DNA of 64,000 nt. Origin: Macroventuria anomochaeta (Eukaryota > Ascomycota > Dothideomycetes > Pleosporales > Didymellaceae). Each line of letters begins with the position of its first letter. The first letter of the stretch is position 1. The notes under the pieces are model-generated. The model saw only the letters and a program-made list of their open reading frames with translations, was not told where the DNA came from and did no database searches. Shown one piece after another: positions 51,763 through 60,510 of the stretch. The stretch lies in contig NW_022985398.1 of the NCBI RefSeq assembly GCF_010093625.1, positions 172,266 through 236,265 on the forward strand, given 5' to 3'. The position numbers and the translations under genes are program-made.

Positions 51763-52895
51763 ATGGCCTCGTATACGCAGTTCAACCCGACCCGCTTACG
51801 CTCCTACATTCTCCGCCTCCCGCTGGCGACTCGATTACTGTTGCTTGCCATTGTTGGGCTCTGGATTGCGACGATACCGCTGCCATGGCTCAGAGAGTTC
51901 GCGCAGCTCGAGCCGGCTAAGATGGATCTGACCCAGAGTATGTGGATTCCCTTTGGTCTTCGGTCGCAGCATGGCGATGTTGCCGGCCAACCAGTCGAAT
52001 ATATGACCTTGCATGCACAGTACCTATGGTGTGCTGGACATATCGCCATTTGAGCATGAGAGCATGAGAGTGCACGCCTGAGGCTTGTTGCATGTGGTGC
52101 AATACAATCCGAGCAGCAAGAGGAGGACATATGAAGGCAGGACCGTGTAGTACGCATACAGAGGCTAATCATTACTGCGCAGTGCACCGTCTTAACTTGT
52201 TTCCGTTGATGCATCTCAACTTCTTCCACATGATTTTCAACTTGGTCGCAATTGCGCCTCTTCTCGAACGCTTCGAAGCTGAGTTTGGAACATTGGTCAC
52301 ACTCGCGCTCTTCACTGGACCCTTTGGCACTCTTCCTGGAGGCATATACACTTTGTTGGAGAAGTTCGTCTTCAGGGCGAATACCGTTGTCATGGGCGCC
52401 AGGTATGCATGGGATATGTCAGGGGAGGTTTAGACGGAGACTAACGAAGAACAGCGTATGGGTCTTCCTGCTTCTCTCGGCAGAAGTCATGAAGCAACAC
52501 AAGACAAACCCCAACTTCAGGTACGCACAACCACAACGTCACCAAGTTTCCTACTGACATACTGCAGCGTCGGGCCCTACAAAGTCCCCACCTGGACAAC
52601 GCCCCTGATCCTCGTCCTCGTCACCAGCATCCTCGTACCGAACGTCAGCTTCATTGGACACCTTTGCGGCGCCGGCATCGGCTACCTTTGGGCCTCAGGC
52701 TACATCAAGTTCCTCGTACCCCATGAAAAGATTCTCAGATGGATCGAGACGAAAGCAAACTTGCTTGGGAGATTACCCCACTACGTGAGCGTAGATCAAA
52801 AGACCTACGGCCGCTATGGTGTCTTGCCCACGACAAGCGTGCCAATGGGTGGGATACCGAGAAGTCCGGAGCCGGGTGCGATACTCGGGCCGTGA
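51763..52895 (+). CDS. RBD2: Rhomboid-family intramembrane protease Rbd2-like
   Basis: Four exons, 51763-51937, 52183-52402, 52455-52520 and 52568-52895, give 262 residues. The protein has about six membrane helices and the family blocks FNPTRLRSYILRLPL, LFPLMHLNFFHMIFN, GPYKVPTWTTPL and LNLLGRLPHYVSVDQKTYGR (the last residues 223-242 or so lie in the cytosolic tail). The catalytic dyad is Ser132 in MGAS (its codon is split by the second intron) and His185 in FIGHLCG. Rbd2 acts in the Golgi/endosome; in fission yeast and Aspergillus it takes part in SREBP cleavage. The first intron is unusually long for this locus (245 nt) and could hide a small exon. Divergent from GAA1, 188 bp between starts. 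Confidence 0.93.
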
Positions 52896-53309
52896 AGCAT
52901 GTTGTACGAAGTATCAAGACCTCCGGCTGAATGTGGGTGGGAATTAATGAAGTGTAATGTATGGCGATTTATTGCATGATGTCCGGCGTTCTGGGTATGG
53001 GTTCGGTGATCGACGACTTTGGATGTTCAATGTATAGATATTGTAGACCGTTCATACTCAGAGATTGTGAAGAAGCGGCCGAGGTTCGAAGCTGAGATGA
53101 ACTTCAGACACGAAACTATGCAGTTCAAGATAGAAACAGAGAACCTTCGCTCAGAGGCAAATGGCCTTAGGTTCCGCCCCACTGCCTACCAAAGTAGAGT
53201 TAACCGAAGATTCCCACGTCAATTGTGTTGAGTCGGGGGCACTCAGGGAATATTATATGACTATATATTGCACATAAAAACTCTCTTCTTCATCAAAATA
53301 ACCCAATTA
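52896..53309. other. RBD2 3' flank
   Basis: A 70-codon plus frame at 53019-53231 has some protein character (FEAEMNFRHETMQFKIETEN) but no start context or family. Otherwise nothing seen before the tRNA. Confidence 0.4.
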
Positions 53310-53415
53310 GCTTCCTTGGTGTAGTCGGTTATCACGTCGGTCTCATATCTCATTGAGTATGACTGTTCCAAGAACAGAAATCCGAAGGCCGCCAGTTCGA
53401 ATCTGGCAGGGAGCA
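53310..53415 (+). tRNA. Elongator tRNA-Met (CAT) with intron
   Basis: Acceptor stem gcttcct (53310-53316) pairs with agggagc (53408-53414, one G-T pair) and the discriminator is A53415. D arm 53319-53335, anticodon stem tcgg/ccga, anticodon CAT at 53344-53346, and T arm gccag-ttcgaat-ctggc at 53391-53407. A 32-nt intron, 53348-53379, lies one base 3' of the anticodon, the canonical nuclear position. The box A and box B promoter elements are internal. Confidence 0.92.
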
Positions 53416-53827
53416 AATTCTTTTTCGTCCTCTTGAGTGCCCGGATAGCCACCACTCCGGGTATTTTTCGAATGGTCCTCAAGTCTGATTTCCTGATCGA
53501 TTTGACTTGTTCGCTTTGACAGTTTGGTTTTTGCTGCAAGTTTTTGTGGGTTGTTCAATCTTCGCGACCGGTTCACAAACTTCACAAAACCAACACCAAC
53601 AACAAAACGTACAATCAAACCGTTTGAGATCAGATATGATTAGGGCGCTTGACGGAAGGAGCAGAAAAAATCATGTTTAGTTTGACATACATCATGACGA
53701 CCAGAATTACGAGCAAGCCCTCCGCGAGCACTCCAGGCCTGGACATGCGTGCAACACTTTTCAGAACCCCGCGATGAACTTGCTAAATACGGAAGGTATC
53801 TCAATATTTGTGGAAAACGGGACTACA
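53416..53827. other. Spacer downstream of tRNA
   Basis: No supported gene. AT-rich relative to flanks. Confidence 0.45.
53421..53425 (+). terminator. RNA polymerase III T-run
   Basis: Five T residues begin six bases after the tRNA 3' end, the usual Pol III stop signal. Confidence 0.7.
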
Positions 53828-53935
53828 GGAGGGGCAAAGGGCAACGGGAGGGGCAAAGGGCAACGTGAGGGGCGCTGGAGGGGCGTGGAAGGAGGGGCAT
53901 CAATTTCGATGGACGGGAGGGGCAGTTTCACTCAG
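53828..53935 (+). repeat. G-rich minisatellite based on GAGGGGC
   Basis: About seven copies of an (A)GGGGC core with spacers of variable length; two adjacent units share the longer form gaggggcaaagggcaacg. Many runs of four G on one strand within about 100 bp could form G-quadruplexes. It lies in the same open frame just upstream of the pseudogene starting at 53985, where it would encode a Gly/Arg-rich segment. Confidence 0.75.
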
Positions 53936-53984
53936 CTCCATCACCTCGATGACCGCACACACACTGTATGATCCGGAGCCAACG

Positions 53985-54922
53985 ATGAGTATCAAGACAT
54001 CGGAGAGCGTGGCATTGTTGGGGACCTGCGAGGACCTTTCGATTTTACAGGACTCTCAGACATCACCATCAAATGCATCTAGTCCAATGCATCTGCAGAA
54101 ACGATGAGAGGTTGAACGCATCGCAACAACTCTTAACTTCCTGGCCGCGTTCATTGCCATCTTCAAAGTAACCGCCAGCTCCTCCGTACTGATTACCAAC
54201 TCTCTTGTCGCAATTTTGAACTTTTCTGTCGAAGTCCAATACTTCCTCAATGCCACGACCAGCGCTCTCACACTGATCGTTAATGTCCACGCCGCCACCT
54301 CCAGCTTCTCCATTGCCATCCGCACCTTCCTTGCAGCAGCCCATAAGTTGCTCCTCAGCTAGACCCCACAGCGAGAGAAGGTGCAAGGCCGCATAGAGGT
54401 GGCGCATTTGATACAGTTGAGATGCGCTTATCGAGCTACTTCAGGACCTTGAGCACAGGGGATCTTCAAGAACAGTGACAATTTCTCACGGAACCAACAG
54501 GAAGACGGCTTGCAATGGTGCAGGCGCTAAGGGACACATGGCTGGGCTTTGACTCTGCAAAATCTCTGATCGCAAACCTTGGCCCAGGCTCAGAACGGAT
54601 CATGGATTTTGTCTGCGCAACTGCGGAACAGCTAGATCGGCAGGTTGAGAGGTTTGACCACATGCTCAGTTGTGGACCTTGCAGACGACCTGTTGCAAGA
54701 CATGAACAGGCTGTCAAGGTCCATGACAAGAGCTGCAGGAAGACTGACAGTGAGGCGGAACATGTGTAAGGTTGGAAGGACTGCGCAGTGGTCTGTTGCC
54801 CTGCGGCTGAGTAGAAGGAGCACAATGGTGAGTACTAGGCTTTGTCGCCTACACACATATACTGCTGCCACATTCTGAAATATTATTCACCTGTTGACTG
54901 TCTGCAGGTTCCTTGGATGTAG
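53985..54922 (+). pseudogene. Inactivated gene with repeated hydrophobic helices
   Basis: From ATG 53985 (MSIKTSESVALLGTCEDLSI) the frame meets TGA at 54105-54107, continues as a long hydrophobic/heptad stretch (TTLNFLAAFIAIFK, SALTLIVNVHAATSSFSIAI) to TAG at 54360-54362, and goes on (TPQREKVQGRIEVAHLIQ). After a frame change the protein continues (ALRDTWLGFDSAKSLIANLG, AEQLDRQVERFDHM), shifts again near 54665 (VVDLADDLLQDMNRLSRSMT) and ends through an intron (54828-54907, GTGAGT donor) at TAG 54920-54922. At least two stops and two frameshifts. Stops fit CGA-to-TGA and CAG-to-TAG. The antisense frame at 54056-54325 is also open, but codon usage favours this strand. Family not recognised. Confidence 0.5.
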
Positions 54923-56109
54923 TTCGTGCTTGAAGGATAAGCAACACTTCAAAATCAATCATACACCTCCTTCATTCAAATTATCTCAGAGATACGACTG
55001 CAACCTTGCCCTTCTTCCTTGAGCTGGACACAGCTGCGATCGCTCGTCTCTCCCTGCCACCAAGGCCCTCTGTGACCAGAGCAGTTTTATCCTGGGCAGT
55101 CTACTGAACTCAGTAAGTGTGGGTGTTCATGGCAGGAGCTTGGAGCCTTGGAAGGACATATACCTCTTCTGCGATCTTGACCACAACCCTGACCTTGAAC
55201 TCCGAGGCATACTTCACTTGCAGGGGAGCGATAGCGGAACGCAAAGAAGAGCCGTCTTGAACCGTGAACCTATTGCTCCAGTTCTGAGAATGATTGTATT
55301 CGATGTCGTTGGTTTGGACGGAAAAGTCTGTGATCTTCAACTTGATCTGTGCTGTAGAAACATCGGAATTATGTGGGACAGGTCGATACCCCTGACGCAT
55401 TTTGGAGGATGCAAACATCGAGGGCCAAGACCAAACAATTCGACAATCAAGTTACTAGTGCTGTCGGCTTAGTTGAGAGCCCGGATGCTCAAGTGTCGCA
55501 GCTGGTAGACTCCATCGATGTATTTTTGTTGGCGATCAGGACTACAGCTCTATCTAGGGTCTTTGGGAAGCGCAAGGGGGAAGGTTCCTCGAAAGGAGAC
55601 TCATTGTCGTCCCGCCATGTTTCAACTCCAGTCAAAGTCTTCCAAAGCATCTCATGATTCCAGTGGACAGGAACTGTTGACTACGTGGCTCTGGTTCCAG
55701 GAGTTCATGGTTCTTCGAGGTTTTTTTTTGCAGATCTTGGACAGCTGTCAATCCACCTTCCTGTCATTGGAAGTCGGCTCGGGCAGCTTGTTGGCAATAA
55801 GACAGGGAGCAAGGGGTTCGTGTAGACGGTGCGATTCACCACATGCGAAGTTGAACTCTTGGATATTGTTTCAGCATATCGGTGACTTTCACAAGTTGCT
55901 AACCCCCTATCTCTGGCTTTGGCAAGGGATCATCTGCATTCTCGTGGAGGAAAGTACGATTGTTTCTCGTGCAGGCGTGCCTGCTGTGAGTGAACGAGAT
56001 TGAAAGAGCGAAGGGAATGAACAGGGATTTTCTAAGGTGACTGAAGCAGGTGAAAACGGTCCTGATAGCTCCACTTTGGTGCGTGATCGCACCTTCACCT
56101 CACAATGAA
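54923..56109. other. Ambiguous decayed coding region
   Basis: Both strands show protein-like fragments. The minus strand at 55110-55418 (KLKITDFSVQTNDIEYNHSQ, PLQVKYASEFKVRVVVKIAE) has the better codon usage. The plus strand from 55373 to about 56005 (VDYVALVPGVHGSSRFFFAD, LSIHLPVIGSRLGQLVGNKT) is broken by TGA, TAG and TGA. I cannot decide which strand was coding, or whether two old genes overlap. No family recognised. Confidence 0.3.
56049..56100 (+). repeat. Direct repeat flanking the F-box/ankyrin gene, left copy
   Basis: About 52 bp resembling 57963-58014 at roughly three of four positions: shared words AAACGG, GATAGC, ACTTTG and ACCTTCACCTC in the same order and orientation. This copy lies just after the gene's stop codon. 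Confidence 0.5.
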
Positions 56110-57836
56110 TCATCTGGGCTCAATGATCTCAAGAGGAACTGGTATACGTTGATGGCGGAAGTAAGAACAGATCAAATAGCCACTATCGAAGTGGACCATG
56201 TTGTGCCTCAATGAATGTTCGTCCCGCTGAACTGTACTGCCGTCAGCCGAAAGCCTCCTGAATGAGTTCAAGAACAAACAACGCATGTCCCAAAGCATTT
56301 CACAGCCCATTTCGGCAACAATCTCTCTATACCGACCCCATTTTCTCTTGAGTAGATCGTCATCTTTCCACTGATCCCAGATCCTGCGACATGCTTGGAT
56401 GCCCATCTTCACGCTCGGATCGGAGCCCTCCAGCCGGGTGACTTCAGCAGCAGCCTTCTGACAGAGCTTGAACGTCTTCATCAGAGGTTTGCCCTCGTCC
56501 CTCGTGACAGAAGCAGGGTCAGCGCCGTGTTCAATAAGTAGCTGCACGTTAGGGATCCCGCCTCTGTCAACTGCGAGCTGCAAGACAGAGACGCCAGACG
56601 CATCGCACGCGTTGACTTTAGCTCCATGGGCTAGCAGAAGGCGTACCAGGTCATAACAACAATTGCGTAGAGCGATATCGAGTGGTGAGTAGTCTCCTAG
56701 TCTGTTTACGTGAAACATACAAGCTTCTAACATCTTCTTGAACATGGAGGTGGACCCGCATGAGAACATACGGTTTCGTTCATCGTCGCTCATGGCCAGA
56801 CCACTAACTACCTCCAGGGTAGCCGTAGAGGACGGGTCTGCAGTCCTTCTGCAACACATTATTTTCTGAAATAGATCGAGATCTCCATACCGCATGCAGT
56901 CACCCACGACATCAGTCATGCTATCATTGAAGCGGTGGTTAAACTCATCGTTGAGCGGATCGTAGAGCTCGATATCGTCGGGCGGCTCTGAGTACAGGAA
57001 GTCCAAGATCATGCTGCCCGTCTCATACTGGCACCTCCGTATTGCAACTTGGACAGCATCAAGTAGGCACAAACAAAAGTCGGCGTAGACCCATGACTCT
57101 GGAATGCGGTCACTGTCGCTGGGGAACAGGTGATAGAGGTCCAGAGTCCCCATCCTAAAAGCTCGGATGAAATCGAGGATCCACTGGAGCACTTCAGTCT
57201 TGCCAGTCGCCGCTGCTGACTCAACCGCGGTAGGTAACATCCATCTGGCCAAGGTGTGTTTGAAGTCGAAGATATCCTCTTCCCCTTGAACCAGGCTGCG
57301 GAAGGTGTCGAGATCGCCGATTGCGGCGGCTGCGGCGGGCAATATCTCATCGAGCTGATCGCCTGATAATACGTCGAAGGCCTCCTCACCAGCCAAGATT
57401 CTAGTTGTGAGTTTGACGGAGTAGACCGATGTCATTGCTTCGTAGATATTTTGATATGTGTTCTATGCATAGATTGATCGACATGTTGCTTGAACTCAAG
57501 CAGCCTGTCTGCAATGGCTTCTGCGGTTACGGTGAGCCCGATTGTGATTTTCGGAAGCCGACTGAACATCATGTCGGCACCACGAGCCTGGAAGAGGCGG
57601 ATGGTGCCTGCTCCCCGGTCGCAGAAGAGATTCCCGAGCGGTTGAAATTTGGAGATGTTTTGGATGATGGCGGATGAGAAGGTTTCTGGAGGCAGTCAGT
57701 ATATAGTAACCGCTCCCGCAGTAGCTCACCTACTGCACGCGAAAGAAGTGGCGAACGCCTTGACAGGACCGACATCTTCGACCAATAAATGGACAATGCG
57801 CTGAAACAGCTCAGGCGGCAAGTCGAGTAGCTCCAT
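56110..57836 (-). CDS. F-box-like / ankyrin-repeat protein
   Basis: Model: exon 1 57836-57734, exon 2 57685-57531, exon 3 57462-56110, total 536 residues. The start MELLDLPPELFQRIVHLLVE is F-box-like, and the first splice (GTAGGT donor) restores FACKTFSSAI, a motif common after the F-box in this fungal family. The second intron, 57530-57463 (GTAACC donor, TATGCATAG acceptor), is inferred because the two halves lie in different frames; a frameshift is the alternative, since the intronic sequence itself looks coding (AEAIADRLLEFKQHVDQS). The C-terminal half has ankyrin units: YSPLDIALRNCCYDLVRLLL, AHGAKVNACDASGVSVLQLA, NVQLLIEHGADPASV. Related to the dead copies at 43124-44385 and 58356-58810. 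Role unknown; possibly a ubiquitin-ligase adaptor. Confidence 0.68.
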
Positions 57837-58355
57837 CGCGAGTGTTGCGGAATTTGAGAGGGACAAGGAGGCGTGGAGTCCTTCAGTGAATTGTGGAAAG
57901 TGGAGGTAAGGGGAGAGGAAGGTACGAGGTGATCGAATGTAGCAAGCACCTCCAGGCTAAGCAAGTGCAAACGGCCTCGATAGCCCTACTTTGCTGTTGC
58001 TTTCACCTTCACCTCGTAGCAAATCTGGGACCAAAGGTAAAGGATCGTACTTGACATAGACGACCTCCAAACAAACGCGTCAATGAAAAACTCCTTGTCG
58101 CTTCTGTCTCGGTTTGTTTGCTTCCTCATGTCGCTGTAGACGCACGGCCTTTCCAACACGATGACAAGCGTGTAACAATATGTAGTAACGGCAAAGTGGC
58201 CTAAATAGGCAGTGTTGAAAGACCCTAGATATGCAATAGTGTTGTGTCGATGACCACGTGGTTCTGGGGTGAGTAAACTGCCTTAAACAAATGATATGTC
58301 GGTATGCCTTTTCTGGATCTTAGCGGTGCTCGTGTCACAGGGACGCGGCAGGTCC
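57837..58355. other. Upstream region of the F-box/ankyrin gene
   Basis: Contains the right-hand copy of the flanking direct repeat (57963-58014). No gene supported. Confidence 0.45.
57963..58014 (+). repeat. Direct repeat flanking the F-box/ankyrin gene, right copy
   Basis: Counterpart of 56049-56100; lies about 130 bp upstream of the gene's start codon. Confidence 0.5.
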
Positions 58356-58810
58356 CTACGAGTTCCGACGAACACTATCAAAATTGACCGGGTACCATGC
58401 ACGAGAGTCCAGTAAATGCTCAAGGGTACTACAGCTTCCTTCAGAGAAGATGAACTCCCACTCTTTGTCAGTGATGGGTAGACAGCCGTCCTTCACCTCA
58501 CTGAGGCATGTCCAGGCCTGTGTCAAGTTGCTTGCCTGCCTCCGGCGCAGGAGTTTAAGTAAGATGCCATTGTTTCTGTGTTTTACGGCTTCCGTGATGC
58601 CGCTGAGTAGATCATCTTTATGCCATAGATCAGGTTCGGCCGAGAGGATGGCATCTGTGATAACGAGGGCCACATCCGCATGCGCCTTGCAAATAGCTAG
58701 AGGAAGAGCTGTCCGTAGATACTCGCTATAGATCTTGTGGCATTTCCCCAGACCCGATGCGACGAAAGAGTTCCAATGGCAGGTCCAGTAATTCATCGGG
58801 GTTGGTATTG
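58356..58810 (-). pseudogene. Truncated F-box/ankyrin relative
   Basis: A minus-strand segment at about 58755-58800 encodes ELLDLPLELFRRIG, the same F-box-like start as the gene at 57836. The frame then changes near 58745 and continues ALPLAICKAHADVALVITDA, LLSGITEAVKHRNNGILLKL and WEFIFSEGSCSTLEHLLDSR, with ankyrin-like character, to a stop at 58356. The region between F-box and ankyrin part is mostly deleted and the length is far below the 536 residues of its neighbour. Third member of the family in the window and in tandem with the second. Confidence 0.55.
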
Positions 58811-58957
58811 TGGCTTTGTTGGTGTTGAGGAAAGAGGAGGATTGGAACGAGGTCACGTGCAGGATACCTGACTACCTCTAGGGTTGGGGTCGCTAAGTAT
58901 GACCATTTTCCGTTACTGAGTGGGGTATCATAATTACGAAGCATGTCGCCGCTGCTG

Positions 58958-60280
58958 TTACACGTCTCTTGGTTTTGTCTCTTCGCTCGCCAACCGCTCG
59001 AGGTACGCTCTGAGAAGCGCCTGCGTGCTCTCTGGGTCATCTCTTTCCCTCCTCTCCTCGTAGTGCCTCCAGAATTCCAATACCACCTCCACAGCAATCA
59101 GCGCGATGATCGCCCATTCCAGCCTCAGTCCGTGCTTCTCGCTCAGCTGCTCACGCAACACACTTGCAATCTCTTGCGCGAAGCCAATCTTTTCGTTCAA
59201 CACCTTGATCCTGACACCGACATCCAGTGCACGACCAACGTCATCGTAGTATCCGCCCAAGCCTAGCTCGTGCCGCGAGTCCCAGAAAAGGTCTGGCATG
59301 CTGTCTGTCAACTCTGAATAGAGATTCAGCTGGGCGCGTATGGAGAGCAATTCGCCGGTCTTTCGAAGGATGAAGGAGCGCGTGAAGGGTGAGCGGGTGT
59401 GCTTTGCGGCGAGCATGTTGGGGATCTCGCGGGTCGAGTGCTGGTAGTTTGAAAGGAGAGTCTCGAGAACGGCGAGCTTCGTGGAACGCGCCAGGCCAGA
59501 CGAGAAGGCAATCTTGGCGAGCACCGTGTCGATCTCTGGAGACGCTGGGCCAGTGTCGCTGAGTGCCGAGGGTGAAGGGTCTGAAGCTTGCTCAGGCTTG
59601 GTCCCTAGCACAATAGTGTCGCCAACCACTTCGCTGCTCTCACGTGAGCCGTCCTCCAGGTATTCGAGGTCTTCTGTTTCGAGAAGCTCGAGGTGTGAGC
59701 CTTCTGCTGCTGCAGGCAACACCTGCTGGACGAGCTTCAAGGCTTCGCGCTCACGGACGTTCCATGTAACGACTGTGCCAGAGGGGAAGACGAAGATGTC
59801 GCCCTGCTGGAAGTCTTTGACCTCTGACGGGCGGTCACTGGTCTGTACATGGATGACTTGTGGGTATAGCCCTGTTTGGAAGGGGTCGAGTTCGTAGCCT
59901 TGAGCTTTGACGAGTCGCGCGGCGACTGCAATGTCGTATGTCTCGGCCGCGCAATACGCGCTTACCGTTTTCGTTTCGGCGTCTGGATCGATGAAGCGCG
60001 TTCGGCCACGCGACTTGACGAAGGTTCGCGATCGCTGGGCCTCAACAGCAACGCTGCGCAGTGACGATGTCTTGCCCGCAGTCTTGCGCGACCCTTGTTT
60101 CGGCTGTTCAGCCTTGGCGACTGCCTCCTCTTGCTTCTTCTTGAGTGTCACATTTGCAGAGAACGCTCGTGCTGGGGTTCGTTGTAACGGATGATGAGGT
60201 AATGTTTGAGATGCTCGATGTGTGCATCGTGCAATGCTTCTCATCAAGGCGGAAGGCGCATTCGACGCGAGGGAAGGCAT
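58958..60280 (-). CDS. Mitochondrial RMND1-like protein (DUF155)
   Basis: A single 440-residue exon from ATG 60280; the codon at 60289 that would extend it is TTG. The N-terminus is Arg/Ser/Ala-rich without acids (MPSLASNAPSALMRSIARCT), a mitochondrial presequence. The DUF155 domain spans about 110-410: VSAYCAAETYDIAVAARLVK, GDIFVFPSGTVVTWNVRERE, then the C-terminal DSMPDLFWDS, VLNEKIGFAQEIASVLREQL and a membrane helix (LEWAIIALIAVEVVLEFW). Relatives are human RMND1 and the yeast mitochondrial member, which tether or support mitochondrial ribosomes at the inner membrane. The non-mitochondrial Rmd1/Sif3 branch is less likely because of the presequence. Confidence 0.9.
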   Translation of the reverse strand: MPSLASNAPSALMRSIARCTHRASQTLPHHPLQRTPARAFSANVTLKKKQEEAVAKAEQPKQGSRKTAGKTSSLRSVAVEAQRSRTFVKSRGRTRFIDPDAETKTVSAYCAAETYDIAVAARLVKAQGYELDPFQTGLYPQVIHVQTSDRPSEVKDFQQGDIFVFPSGTVVTWNVREREALKLVQQVLPAAAEGSHLELLETEDLEYLEDGSRESSEVVGDTIVLGTKPEQASDPSPSALSDTGPASPEIDTVLAKIAFSSGLARSTKLAVLETLLSNYQHSTREIPNMLAAKHTRSPFTRSFILRKTGELLSIRAQLNLYSELTDSMPDLFWDSRHELGLGGYYDDVGRALDVGVRIKVLNEKIGFAQEIASVLREQLSEKHGLRLEWAIIALIAVEVVLEFWRHYEERRERDDPESTQALLRAYLERLASEETKPRDV

Positions 60281-60510
60281 TGCCGGCAACGCAACAACGT
60301 ATCCGAATGCCTGATGTGCATCGTGAATGGGTGAAGGTCAGTGCATGAGACGTCTAAGAGTTTCGGTGGAGCTTGTGGAGATCCCTGCACACTTCCGAGG
60401 GTCCAGCCACAGCTCATTGGGCGTGCACACGTCACGTCAAGCTACACATTACGACCCAAGCTTCGCAGCACGCCCTCACGCCCACCGCAGCTCATGCCCA
60501 TGTCGCCAGC
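60281..60510. promoter_or_regulatory. Bidirectional promoter RMND1-like / VPS41
   Basis: 230 bp between divergent start codons. No motif recognised. Confidence 0.5.

Noticed and set aside
54056..54325. Minus-strand coiled-coil-like frame
   Set aside because: Antisense of the hydrophobic heptad stretch of the plus-strand pseudogene, whose codon usage is better.
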